Source: Ascarosepion bandense
Lineage: Eukaryota > Mollusca > Cephalopoda > Sepiida > Sepiidae
Assembly (NCBI GenBank): GCA_037127315.1
Contig: JBBBDQ010000332.1
Coordinates: forward strand, 315,001 to 379,000
Direction of reading: 5' to 3'
DNA: 64,000 nt
In this document: positions 31,612-42,329 of the stretch, one piece after another
Position numbering within the stretch: the first letter of the stretch is position 1
Layout: each line of letters opens with the position of its first letter
Notes under the pieces: model-generated
What the model was told of the DNA's origin: nothing
What the model saw: the letters and a program-made list of their open reading frames with translations, nothing else
Databases searched by the model: none
Made by a program: the position numbers and the translations under genes

Positions 31612-32215
31612 TATATATAACAGAATTGTAACATTCAAATCTCAAGTTTGTTGAATTTAGTGCCGAAAAGGATTTGGTTAAAGATAAAATATTGCAAGCT
31701 AAAAGAAAAATTACTTACTTCAGTATCTTGAATAATAAACTTAACGTAATCCAAAAATAAAAAGTTAAAGTTTTTTTTTCAAAAGAAAACACCCAATTTC
31801 TTAATCCTTTTCCAAAAACGAGCTTTCGCGTGCTGACATTTGGTCCTCAGTGCCTGAAAAGCTAAACGTGCTGTGTAGACCTGACTTTAGGATCACCTTG
31901 ATATACATATATATATATGGGGGGTGGGGGTGTAAAAAATAATATATGAATAAATTATATTAATGTTAAAAGGCAATGTGAATAAAGACAAAAGCAAGTC
32001 TTCTCTTTAGCGAGACGTTTCATTCTCTGGGGGGTTTTATCGATGCGAATATAAGGATTTTATACTACAATATTAGAAAAATTATAACCATGAAAAATTT
32101 TGTTGGATAGTAGCAGTGGGGATTCAACGGGTTGTCCGGCAAAACCCCAGCCGATCATCGAACCAGGCATAATGCAAATCAAGAACAAAAATACTGATTC
32201 CCTTTGAAAAAGGCT
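31612..32215. other. no recognisable feature
   Basis: AT-rich with a short TA run near 31905 and a G run at 31919. Nothing assigned. Confidence 0.5.
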
Positions 32216-32420
32216 TTAACCCTCTAGGGCCATTCATATCATATTTGATACAGTATGAAAACAAGCCTTGAAAGAAATATTTTCCTGAAAAATTTTTTAA
32301 GAGAAATATTTTATAAATTTCAAATGAAAGCAGTACTGACTGCTCAGTCAATGAATACCAAATGTTTCCTTATAGCGAAATACTGTATCAAATATGATAC
32401 GAATGGCCCTAGAGGGTTAA
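32216..32420. mobile_element. piggyBac-like MITE (TTAA target duplication)
   Basis: TTAA at 32216-32219 and 32417-32420 bracket a 197-bp unit with inverted termini CCCTCTAGGGCCATTCATAT and, in reverse complement at the right end, CCCTCTAGGGCCATTCGTAT; the repeat extends through CATATTTGATACAGTA (about 37 bases). TTAA duplication plus a CCCTxTAGGG end is the piggyBac signature. No transposase inside. Confidence 0.82.
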
Positions 32421-33010
32421 AATGTTTTCAAAGTTGTTAGGACTACCATAAAAGAGTCAAAAGTTATCTCCTCTTGACCATTCAAGGGAGTCCGATTCCC
32501 AGCTGATAGGTGCATGCTGGGAGAGAGGAAGGAGCACAGTCCGACAGGAGCACAGTAACATGGCGTGCAGGACTTTGATAGACTATCCATAACGACATCC
32601 CTATTTAACATCCCCAACTGTTCGCTGTACTCATGTTTCCACAATAATAAATTCCCTAGTTATTTCCAATACTCGCCGAGTGTGTCATTTTTCCATAGCC
32701 GTTTTATTTTCTCATGTTAAAAACATACAAAAGTCTACGTCTTCTTCCACGCTAGAAATTCTACCGAGAAGCACTAAACATGTGTCATAGAAAAGTAAAA
32801 TATAGTTTTGTTCTACTGCCATGGTAAGAATATCCCATCCCTGAAATCTTTCTACACCACTCAGTAGAGAAGGTCCCATCATAATGTGGCGGTGACACAC
32901 CTTCCTAAGAACACTGGGGCTTCAGGATATATAGGGACGTCAAACCGTGGCTGGTTTTTGAGAGAGCATCCTTACTCACTGAAATCCTTCGCTTGAGTAG
33001 AAACGCCTGG
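32421..33010. other. no recognisable feature
   Basis: Mixed sequence with no protein family or repeat identified. Confidence 0.5.
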
Positions 33011-33017
33011 ATCCTTC

Positions 33018-33425
33018 TTCTTCTTCATCTATGTGCTCTGTCCCTTCAGGACGTAGGCGATCATGGTTCTCCACGCCTCCCTATCCCTTGTGGCTCCCAG
33101 TATGTTTGCTCCCGTTACTCCTGTCAACCCCCGTTCCGTCATCCACCTGATCAGGCCCTGCAAATATGTTATTCGCTGTCTTCCTCTGTCTCTCTTTCCT
33201 TCTATCTGGCCAGTCAGTATCAGGTTCTCCAAGCTCTCCTTCCTCATTGCGTGTCCCAGGAACTTCATTTGATGTTCCTGATGCTCAGTATCAATTTCCT
33301 TTTTGTTGCAATTCTTTCCAATACCTCATCGTTGTTTGCTTGCTCAGTCCACGATATCCGCAGCATCCTTCTGTAGAATCACATTTCGGCTGCTTCCAGT
33401 TTTGTCCTCATTTTCGATGATATTG
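33018..33425 (-). pseudogene. RTE-type LINE C-terminal fragment
   Basis: Minus strand: KLEAAEM-like start near 33395, MLRISWTEQANNDEVLERIA, LILSIRNIK region, KFLGHAMRKESLENLILTGQ, IEGKRDRGRQRITYLQGLIR, WMTERGLTGVTGANILGATR, DREAWRTMIAYVLKGQST, then AGATGAAGAAGAAG. Only a three-unit GAA tail. Confidence 0.85.
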
Positions 33426-33827
33426 TCCTTAAGCAGGATAAAGCTGCAATTCATAACGCCCGCAAACAAAATACATTTTCATGTCATAGAAGGTGATGCT
33501 TTTGAAACTTTCAGCTTGTTCACACGACATGAGCCCCATTGAAATTGTTTGTGATGGATGGTAACGGAAGTCTGTGTAAAGAAACGTTAATTCCAAACAG
33601 TGCATGATATTCGTGAATCAATCTTCCCCTTTCTTTAAATGATATTTAAGTCAAATATCTGCATAAAAGTTAAGCATAATAAAGACCTTACAACTCACTA
33701 CTGAGACGTCGTATTGGCCAATTTCTATTCTGTTTTGGACTTCTTTTAGGCATGTCTTTGAACTTTAGAAATTTAGCCTAATTTCTCTGTAATCAAATTT
33801 TCTTTATTAAATGCTAAAATGTTTTTG

Positions 33828-34055
33828 ATTAGTTAGTTAAGTGCCATACGTGATACACACTTTGGGCAATCAAGTCTCTCGAAAGAGACATGACTGACTA
33901 GGCAGGAGATTTGCATTTGCTTTCTGCGGTAGGGAAGAGACGGATTAATACCTTTCCCAAGGATATTTGTGCGTAAGTGAATGGGAGAAATTCGAACTCT
34001 GCTCTCCGATTTGTCCTTAGTCGATATCCGATTGCACCACAAAGAACACCCTCTA
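33828..34055 (-). repeat. tRNA-derived SINE with internal deletion
   Basis: Tail GTTAGTTAAGTGCCATACGT at 33829 and head TTTGTGGTGCAATCGGATAT at 34048 are present; about 70 bases of the middle (from the CTACCGCAGAAAG segment to AGGGAAGAG) are missing. Confidence 0.82.
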
Positions 34056-34291
34056 CCATAATAAGTAGTCAAGTTGAACAACGCTAAAGATATATTTCAT
34101 CTTTACACTCATTGTCCTTAAGATTTTGGCTAGCAGTGCGTATATTATATATTGATATTTATAATAAATATACATATTTTCCACACAATTAAGAAATTGT
34201 CAAGAGCTTATTAAAAACTTACCGTCGCAAATTTTAAATATCATTATTTATACCGTACAGCAATGGTAATGTAATAGATAAATCATTTAAG

Positions 34292-34335
<44 letters not shown>

Positions 34336-34340
34336 TCTAA

Positions 34341-34386
34341 GCCGTACTGATGAGCTGTGATACAGCGAAACAGATCTGTCTGCGGC
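34341..34386 (+). ncRNA. hammerhead ribozyme, complete core
   Basis: GCCGTA, CTGATGA, GCTGTGATACAGC, GAAA, CAGATCTGTC, TGCGGC. Stem I GCCGTA/TGCGGC (6 pairs, one G-U), stem II GCTGT/ACAGC, stem III ACA/TGT with a GATC loop, cleavage predicted after GUC (34380). Stem I sequence differs from the 14.6-kb ribozyme, yet pairing is kept in both, which is compensatory change. Confidence 0.88.
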
Positions 34387-34411
34387 TGACTATAGTATAT
34401 ATATATAACGA

Positions 34412-34453
<42 letters not shown>

Positions 34454-34629
34454 TCGTTCATTCAGAAATGAATTAGAACACACTCAGCTATTGGGCGTGT
34501 ATAATGATAATATACACGTTAAAATGCCTGCGTCCTTCTTCCGAGCTATCATAGCTCAGAGGTAGAATCATCGTCTGTCGCCAATTCGGTCGGGGTTCAA
34601 TCCTGTGTTAAAAAGCAATCGGAGTCTAA

Positions 34630-34676
34630 CCATACTGATGAGCTGTGATACAGCGAAACAGATTTATCTCCGGATG
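34630..34676 (+). ncRNA. hammerhead ribozyme, degenerate
   Basis: CTGATGA, GCTGTGATACAGC and GAAA are intact, but stem III has a C-A mismatch (ACA with TAT) and stem I (CATA with TCCGG) keeps only a few pairs. Probably inactive. Confidence 0.75.
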
Positions 34677-34699
34677 ACTATATACATATATATATATTA

Positions 34700-35335
34700 T
34701 AAATTATACTTTAAAACATACTATAAAAAGGAAACATTAGTTTTTCCTTTAATTTATATTATTTTTTAATTTAATTTAATTTTATTTTTCCATATATTAT
34801 ATTAGGACTAATCAATTTATATCTTCGTCTTGTATTTTTAAATGTCCTCTGATCTGCGCTATTTGAATAATTCCTATGTTTGTGTATGTGATTTCATCAT
34901 TTTTAAAAAATGCCAAAGAATTTAGTTTTATCCAATGTTACGAACAAATGTATCTATGTACCATTCATTTCCGGTCAAAGTTTGAGATTTCTATTTCTTT
35001 ACAACCCCTGTTGTCACCCCCACCACTTCCTTCCCCCGTGCATTTTCTCACTTTTACTCACTTTCTTTCCCCTCTGTGCATTTCCTCACTTTTTTCTTCT
35101 TTGTTATGCCCAGACGTCGCGTGAACGATCTCTGTATATGCTTATACTTTACCTCCTACCTACATTTGGGGTCTATTTCTCATTGGCTCTTTCCTATTGT
35201 TTATTTCTTTCTTTCTCTCTCTTTTGTTTTCCTCTTTGTTTTTTTTTTAAATTTCTTCTGTGTCCTTCTCTTTTCCCCCTTTTTATTTCTCTTTTTGTTT
35301 TCTCATCTTTCCTATACTCTTTACCACGTACGAAG
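34700..35335. other. no recognisable feature
   Basis: AT-rich, becoming C/T-rich after 35000. The open frames here reflect composition. Confidence 0.5.
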
Positions 35336-35337
35336 CA

Positions 35338-35765
35338 TTTTGCTCACTGGTTGACAGCCAAGACTATAGAACCGAAACTGCCCTGTTATTTAACCCACAC
35401 CTTTTTAATACCTAATATTTGCGCGTTAGTGAATGCAATGAATTCGGTTGGAATTCGAATTCGGCTCCCCGATTTCTCGTGCCGAGCCGATATCCATTGC
35501 ACCACAACACCCAACGTGGATTCCAGTTGAATTCCTTACATTCACTTTCGCACAAATATCCTTGGGAAAGTTAATAATCTGTCTCTTTGCTCCAGTTATG
35601 GGTTAAATAACAGGACAGATTGTGTTCTAAAGTTTTTGCTGGCAACTAGTCTACCGCAGAATGTAATTTCAGTCTATTGCAGGATAATGCTCTGCCCAGT
35701 CAGTCATGTCTTGAAAGAGACATGATCGCCTAAGCGTGTATCACATATGATCTATTAAGTGACCA
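35338..35765. repeat. two SINE copies, head to head
   Basis: 35338-35512 is a minus-strand SINE front half ending with its head (TTGTGGTGCAATGGATATCG). At 35513 GTGGATTCCAGTTGAATTCC starts a plus-strand SINE lacking its box A but reaching ATCACATATGATCTATTAAG at 35760. Confidence 0.82.
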
Positions 35766-36059
35766 TAATGTTATTTGTGTTGCTACCTGTGTTTCGAATT
35801 TAAAGTTGACTATCTTCAGGCTAATAAACTTGTGACTTTACATATCGAGATCCGTTGATGGTCAAAATATCATGTATATATATAGATAAGTGTGAGCAGA
35901 TCAGAAAGTTCATAAGCGTGGTCTGTTTTTTTTTTGTTTTTTTTTACACTCGCACGGTAAATCTCTTTCGTTTTGATAGTCAGTCACTTTTCGTTGGCCA
36001 TCATCTTCATATTAGTTTATTTATAGTGAGATGTCTAGATTAGCATCAGACGGTCACTG

Positions 36060-36385
36060 TATGCAGCATGTGTAGGATGGAGACTGGCGCAGCCTGCAGC
36101 ATAATGTGGCCTAGGGGTTGCCCACCGGAAGTTCATGCAGGGACGCCGGTCCATGCCCGATATGGCACTTCAGAAACCCCGATATTATTCGACTGTTTAT
36201 CAGAGCAGCCTCTCAAGACTCTACGCAAGAGTTCGGGCTCCTAACTACCAATCGGAAGCATCAACCAGGAAACTGCCAACCCGGTATCCTCAAATACTGC
36301 AAAGAGATTTCGACTGTACTAACACTAAGACCGAAGGAGAAAGGAAGACAACCGGGAACTCCTTCCTAAAGAAACAAGACATATA
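36060..36385 (+). other. GC-richer segment of unknown origin
   Basis: Less AT-rich than its flanks, with two overlapping open frames of 83 and 90 codons and no family I recognise. AACCGGGAACTCCTTCCTAA followed by AAACAAG near 36350 resembles the body of the 5.8S/tRNA SINE (CCGGGAACCACATCCTAAAC AGG). It may be part of a related element. Confidence 0.4.
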
Positions 36386-36579
36386 CATCTATCTAAAGAG
36401 AAGGTGATAGACATTGATGAAAATAATTTAACTCTTGATATATGAAAAAAAAAGAAAGAATTAAAATAAGTACAAAAGTTGAAAGTAGGTCATAGAATTA
36501 AATAATATAAAAAACGGGAGACTATTTGAGAGAAAGAAATAACGAAGGAAACATATAACCTCTCTGTTCCCCACTCTCT

Positions 36580-36583
36580 CTCT

Positions 36584-36638
<55 letters not shown>

Positions 36639-36640
36639 TA
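36580..36640. repeat. (TA)n microsatellite
   Basis: Long TA run that ends exactly at the CTAG end of the Helitron at 36641. Confidence 0.95.
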
Positions 36641-36793
36641 CTAGCAGTATAGGCCGACGTTGCTCGGATGTAATGAAAGCTTTAAATCAAATCAAGTCTG
36701 GAGCCCAGACTCAGCCTAAAGAATATTTGCGTGATGTTTGGTGAGAATCGGATAAAAATTGTATAGATTTGTGGATTTGTATAAAGGACAGAT

Positions 36794-36838
<45 letters not shown>

Positions 36839-37190
36839 TCTTGCCTTTTATGTATATATATTATCGATTTTCTGCACTATTGTAAGAACTGCAACCTTGA
36901 AACTTCTGAATATCGTTTCTTATGTCTTTGTCTATGAGTGTGTCAAATTTGATTAAAATCGGACCACTCCTTCTATAACCGGATTTTTTTCGATTATCGA
37001 CTTTCGATATTTATCGGGTGGTACCTCAACACAAGACCTAGCTAAGAACAGTCGCAGACGCTAATAGTACAACTGTGTGCATTTTCAAGAAAATCGGTTC
37101 AGCGGTTTCGGAGTCTATAGGTAACGGAAACACACACACACACAGAAACACACACACACAGAGACAAAGTTCCATTTATAAATAAGTTTA
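36641..37190 (-). mobile_element. non-autonomous Helitron, copy 2
   Basis: Minus strand: AAACTTATTTATAAATGGAA at the 5' side and CGAGCAACGTCGGCCTATAC TGCTAG at the 3' side. The terminal hairpin is weakened (CCGAGCAACGTCGG). Both ends lie in TA repeats. Internal (AC)n at 36796-36832 and 37130-37160. Confidence 0.82.
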
Positions 37191-37254
37191 TATATATATA
37201 TATATATATATATTTTACATTATCTATATTTCCCTCCCTTTCCCCTGTCTTTAT

Positions 37255-37263
37255 CTCTGCCTA

Positions 37264-37296
<33 letters not shown>

Positions 37297-37307
37297 GTCT
37301 GTCTCTG

Positions 37308-37387
<80 letters not shown>

Positions 37388-37522
37388 CAACGGTTTCACT
37401 TTATGTTTACATATATATACAACGGTTATTTTTCAACGGTGTGGACGAGATGTAACTTAATTTACACTGTCGAAATAAATCTCGATTTATAACCGTCTAA
37501 ATATGAGCTGAGTGTTCTTGTC

Positions 37523-37600
<78 letters not shown>
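37255..37600. repeat. microsatellite cluster
   Basis: (CTGT)n 37264-37285, (CT)n 37314-37340, (TA)n 37341-37382, unique 37383-37528, (TA)n 37529-37568, (GT)n 37569-37598. Confidence 0.95.
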
Positions 37601-38145
37601 ATATATGAAGTCTGATTTCGGTTCTGTTGCTACAGTAAGTGAGCTAAAGTATACAGAATTTAGCCGCTTCGCATAGATGGACCATTGTGCACGCTCATTA
37701 AATTATAATGTTCTTGATCATTTCCGTTGCTTATAGCAGATAGCAGTACTTGGAAGGAACGTGTTTAGCGTATGGTCGTCTCCACTTCACCAAAGACGTG
37801 ACACTAGTTACCGTGAATTAGGCAGAAGTCTTTGACCAAACAGAATATTCCCCAGTTACAACAATCCCAATAGTCCACAAATCTCGCTCTTTGCGACTTT
37901 TTCCTCTTACGAATAATAAAATCTTTCTTGAAAGGTTCAATATTTCAAAATGTCACGGTAATCCAAAAGAAATCGTGTAGACAGCTTCTCGCTATCAGGA
38001 AAAAAAAGTCATAGCAATGTTTCTATTAATGTAAATGAAACTGTGTAAAGGGTTTTTTTCGAAGGAAATAAAATGTTGATGTATAGTAAAATAGTTTACT
38101 TTATTTAGCATCTGTCCCGATAATTTTTTTATTTATTCATTCTTG

Positions 38146-38150
<5 letters not shown>
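37601..38150. other. no recognisable feature
   Basis: Unique sequence with no family assigned; ends at a TA run (38147-38190) that abuts the next Helitron. Confidence 0.5.
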
Positions 38151-38188
<38 letters not shown>

Positions 38189-38194
<6 letters not shown>

Positions 38195-38909
38195 TATTTA
38201 TAAATGGAACTTTGTGTGTGTGTGTGTGTGTGTGTCTACGTGTCCGTTACTCTGAAACGGCTGAACCGACTTTTTTGAAAATTTACACAGTTGTACTATA
38301 AGCGTCTGCGACTGTTCTTAGCTAGGTTTTGTGTCGAGGTACCTCTGATAAATGTCGAAAATCGATAATCGAAAAAATCGGGTTATAGAAGGAGTGATCT
38401 GATTTTAATAAAATTTGATACACTCATAGACAAAGACATACGAAACGATATTCAAAAGTTTCAAGGTTGCATTTCTTACAATAGTGCAGAAAATCCATAA
38501 TATATATTTATATGATAGACAAGATTTTTTTGTGTGTGTGTCTGTTTATCTGCCTGTATGTCTGTATTTTTTCAGCCCTTTTATTTTAGTTTTTGCATCG
38601 GGTTTGCCTCTAAGTAGGTATAATTGTAGTTCTTAGTCTCAGCCATGATACCAAACACTCAGAGAACTTATTTAGCCTTCAAAATTCAGTTTACGTTACG
38701 ACGAAAAAACTTATTTGATATTGATACCAGGAAATAAAAATTTGACTTACATCCATTCATTTTTCTTTCAGTCTACGGTCTCGCCTTAACTGGAAACAAC
38801 TATTGGTTTTTAGTCTTTCGTGCCAACATCCAAAGAGTCTGAGCTCCAGGACCATGGATTTGTTTTAAAGCATTCATTACACCCGAGCAACGCCGGGCTA
38901 TACTGCTAG
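38189..38909 (+). mobile_element. non-autonomous Helitron, copy 3 (long form)
   Basis: Plus strand from AAACTTATTTATAAATGGAA to ACCCGAGCAACGCCGGGCTA TACTGCTAG, then T. At 720 bases it holds a ~250-base segment (38570-38860, TTTACGTTACGACGAAAAAA to TTTCGTGCCAACATCCAAAG) absent from copies 1 and 2 and mostly shared with copy 4. TA repeats flank both ends. Confidence 0.85.
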
Positions 38910-38924
38910 TATATATATATATTC

Positions 38925-39800
38925 TAAACATATACAGTTAAATATAAGAGACAATGAATGTCTATTATGGTTAATCATGAGCCGTTCTAAACGTCGTATT
39001 TTGGCTTTAATTTCAGTTGAAAATAAAAACAAGAATTCTCCAACATTTGGATAATTTTTATTAAGTTAGATCTAAGCTTTCGGCTCACATGAGCCATCTT
39101 CAGAGACGTTATTAATACGTAGAAATGTTAAATAATACGTTGAAATGTTAAACCAGTGGATAGTAATAATCAAATTAAACTCATATATTATAAAAAATTC
39201 AAAACAATTGACATCATAGTCTCTAATAACCCTACAAGCACTAAACTAAATTCTCTACAAAAATCCAATGTAGTGTATCAATTTACATGCCAGTTCAGCG
39301 ATTGTATCTCTGGTACTAATAATAATAACAATACATATATTGGTTTTACTACAACCACGCTCTCCCGTAGACTTACATGTCACCTTTCTGATCAGTGTAC
39401 AATTAAACAACATTTTTCAGAAAAACATAAACATGTAGGTAATAATAGACAGATTTTAGTCAACAATACAATAATCCTTACTCATACACACAGTAAAAAG
39501 AACCTTCAGATATTGGAGGCCATCTACATTAAATCCAAACAAACCACACTTAATAAAATCATGTTTAAATCTGGTCATAACACATTACATTACATTTGAA
39601 TACATGGTTCTGTTGTCATTTCGCGCTATCACGCGGTGTGACTTCATAGAACCTCATTGCAAATTTGCGAACTGCGTTTGTTATTTTTGGTAACTACTGC
39701 CGTTGCCTAGCGGAGTTTTATGTCAACACAAAATAAAATCGTCGGTGATGGTGGATGTTACTGTGTTACCGTCTAAATAACCTCTCTGACTTTTGTATGT
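38925..39800 (+). mobile_element. Penelope-like element, 3' part with inverted terminal piece
   Basis: 38930-39110 carries, in inverted orientation, the terminal piece also seen at 59430-59640 (AGAGACAATGAATGTCTATT, AATCATGAGCCGTTCTAAAC, TCACATGAGCCATCTTCAGA). The GIY-YIG coding part follows at 39156-39599, then a 3' UTR (TACATGGTTCTGTTGTCATT, AACACAAAATAAAATCGTCG) ending near 39800. Confidence 0.8.
39156..39599 (+). pseudogene. Penelope-like GIY-YIG endonuclease domain
   Basis: A 147-codon open frame, the C-terminal domain of a Penelope-like reverse transcriptase; the RT itself is absent. In the frame: NVVYQFTCQFSDC (residues 38-50), YIGFTTTTLSRRLTCHLSD (61-79), IKQHFSEKHKH (83-93), LQILEAIYIKSKQTTLNK (118-135). 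These are the GIY-like (VVY), YIG, Arg/His and catalytic Glu (E121) elements; C45, C50, H86 and H91 could form the CCHH finger typical of Penelope endonucleases. In the family this domain nicks target DNA to prime reverse transcription. No stop interrupts it, but it cannot act without the RT part. Confidence 0.85.
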
Positions 39801-39829
39801 TTTTAACATGACAAAATCAAACGGCTATG

Positions 39830-40015
39830 GAAAAATGACAAAACAAAATGTACAATTTTTAGTGGAGATATAAATATATTTATATAAATTTGTAGATGTT
39901 CTAAAATATAATTTATAATAAATATTCACAGCTCTATATTATATATCGAGTACTGTTTTAAATTAATGTTTTGGACGTTGTAAATTTTTCTTCATTCCTT
40001 ATTCACACGGATATA
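39830..40015 (+). repeat. dispersed repeat, copy inverted at 43386-43550
   Basis: ACAATTTTTAGTGGAGATAT, TTCTAAAATATAATTTATAA, TAAATTAATGTTTTGGACGT and TTCATTCCTTATTCACACGG all recur, reverse-complemented, at 43386-43550. Ends at a TA run (40013-40036). Confidence 0.8.
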
Positions 40016-40037
40016 TATATATATATATATATATATG

Positions 40038-40205
40038 TATTTGACGGATAGGCGTTGTGGTGCGGTGGATGTCGGCTTGGAGAGGGTAATCGGTGAGCTG
40101 TGTTCCAATTCCATTTGAACACTTTGCATTCACTTACGCACTGGTACCCGTAGGAAATGTATTAATCCGTCCCTTCCCTCCAGCTATGGGTTAAATAACT
40201 GAGTT
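40038..40205 (+). repeat. tRNA part of the chimeric SINE subfamily, truncated
   Basis: ACGGATAGGCGTTGTGGTGC, a decayed box B, then TTCACTTACGCACTGGTACC. The GCACTGGTACC variant is diagnostic of the 5S-tRNA chimera (GCACTGATACC at 29035; GGTACCAGTGC at 54040), but no 5S head is present. Confidence 0.7.
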
Positions 40206-40370
40206 CTGTTGTTCATTCGATCTGTGACAGACGTCTGCACCGATTGTTTATTATCAGCTGTTCCAGAAAGTGTGGATGGTGCCACACAAGTCTTCACCAC
40301 TTTGAACAATTTTTTGTGTGGTTGTCTAACCGTGTTAGACGCTCATACGTCGAAATCGACGGAAGAGTCC

Positions 40371-40408
<38 letters not shown>

Positions 40409-41080
40409 AGGGGTTCTGATTTTATTCAACATTTTTATTAATTCAGACATTATTTTTATTGGTTACCCGTATGTAAGGAGACGCCCTACTTTTCATGTTT
40501 TTAATTTTATTTTATTTTTTCGCATTGTGTAATATATCTACTTGAGAACTTGAGAAAACTTAATAAAAGAAATGTGAGCTAAAGCGATGATCAAACTTTT
40601 GTCCACAGTTTTTTGGAGGAACTACAGTCGGATCAAGCAACACCTCTGTAACTGAGCTGTCAAGAAAGAAAACAGGAAATAAACCGTGTTGTTCGAATGT
40701 CTTAGTTGCAAGATTTTACAAGAAATGATGAGGCTTAATTGTTGAAGAAGTTACTTTATCTAAGTCCGCACCTGGTGACCGAGGAAGACGAATTTATGTA
40801 ATGAACTCTGAACCCGACAAATAAGTAATGCAACACTCGCGAAAGTATTCAATGGCAGAGACGGGAAATTATTTCTAAATTTAATACAACCAACGAGCAA
40901 AACGAGCCCGCTTAACGAAATATTAATCGGTGCAAATAGATTACATGCATATATCTAAATTTTACGGCTATCAAAATATGTCAAACATACATAGAAAAAA
41001 GGCAGGGACTGCGGGTATGTGCAGTGCGTACATTTACGCACAAAGACGAATAGACACGTATATACACTAAAGCATACATA
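40206..41080. other. mostly unassigned
   Basis: Contains a TA run at 40374-40406 and otherwise unrecognised sequence; TA run 41089-41130. Confidence 0.5.
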
Positions 41081-41085
41081 CTCAC

Positions 41086-41132
<47 letters not shown>

Positions 41133-41220
41133 TTCAAGTATGGCATATATACGCAATATACCATCCCTTTTGCTTCTCTTTGAAATAACGAGAATTAATT
41201 TTTTTCAGAGAAATTTCTCA

Positions 41221-41269
<49 letters not shown>

Positions 41270-41405
41270 CAGTCTACTAATATCTATCTATTTATATATC
41301 TATCTATCTAGCTAGCTAGCTAACTAGCTAGCTATCTACTACTATCTATCTACTATCTCAGTCTTCTACGATCTCTCTATCTACTATCTATCTCAGTCTA
41401 CTACA

Positions 41406-41445
<40 letters not shown>

Positions 41446-41480
41446 CTCTATCTATCTAATCTATCTCAATCTACTATCTA

Positions 41481-41520
<40 letters not shown>

Positions 41521-41532
41521 CAGTCTACTAAC

Positions 41533-41580
<48 letters not shown>

Positions 41581-41625
41581 CAGTCTAATTCTATCTCTCT
41601 ATCTATCTGTTTATCTCAGTCTAAT

Positions 41626-41677
<52 letters not shown>

Positions 41678-41680
41678 CCA
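41221..41680. repeat. (TATC)n arrays with CTCAGTCTACTA spacers
   Basis: At least six TATC arrays separated by spacers like TCTCAGTCTACTAATATC. Directly after, GGATCTTTTCACGCCAAGCA AGGCG resembles the inverted Jockey-type LINE tail. Confidence 0.92.
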
Positions 41681-41866
41681 TTTTGGATCTTTTCACGCCA
41701 AGCAAGGCGATAAAGCCACTAACTGCTACATATTGTCTGAATCTTCTGAGCAAAAGCTATCAATACCAAAAACAAAACCCCATTGTAAATGACTGAAGTT
41801 TTTCTTACGCCTAAAATATTGGAAAACGTAAGGATGTTGTAGAAACTGAAAAATATTCCTTGTCTG

Positions 41867-41897
<31 letters not shown>

Positions 41898-42164
41898 GAT
41901 ATAACAGGAACAATTTTAAGGTGAAGACGTATGACAAATTGGAAAAGTTCTCGTATGATTCGCTTCGTTCTTCATCGGAGTAAGTTTATGCTTAGTTTAA
42001 GGCTAATAGGCATGCATAGGAACGAAAGAGTGACACTGTGAGTTTAAAATTTAAAATATTTTAGTATATATTTTGCTTATATAGCATAACCGATTTGATT
42101 TAGGTTCTTTATCTTTCTGTTTGTTTTTCCATCACTTTTGTTATTAAATGTCCCACATTGTAAT

Positions 42165-42250
42165 AATCAGTCTGTTAATAGCCATACGTGATCTCGAAAA
42201 ACACTTGACTGACTAGGCAGAAGATTTTCCTGCAGTCAGTCGCCATTACT
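42165..42250 (-). repeat. tRNA-derived SINE tail fragment
   Basis: GTTAATAGCCATACGTGATC and GACTGACTAGGCAGAAGATT match the SINE 3' quarter. A head fragment (GGAGCCGATATCTACTACAC) lies at 42811-42842 in the same orientation. Confidence 0.65.
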
Positions 42251-42329
42251 TTATGTGGTATTGTGATGATAGGAGATCTGATTAGAATGCTGGAATTTCC
42301 TGTAGATGATCAAGCCATTAAAGCAATTG

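Larger units (their letters stand above)
34285..34690 (+). repeat. tRNA-promoter plus hammerhead repeat, second locus
   Basis: Order: AAGTCTAA, hammerhead (34341-34386), body with a TA run, the shared words GGCGTGTATA and ACACGTTAAAAT, tRNA-like block TAGCTCAGAGGTAGAATCAT ... box B GGGGTTCAATCC (34550-34602), GAGTCTAA, second hammerhead (34630-34676). The two ribozymes are 289 bases apart. ACACGTTAAAAT just before the tRNA-like block also occurs at the mirrored place of the 14-kb locus, so both belong to one family of ~290-300-bp units. Confidence 0.82.

Noticed and set aside
34550..34602. A true tRNA gene
   Set aside because: A and B boxes are good, but the acceptor stem does not close and the block lies inside a hammerhead repeat.
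34910..35530. 206-codon hydrophobic frame
   Set aside because: C/T-rich sequence giving Phe/Leu/Ser; its end reads through an inverted SINE.
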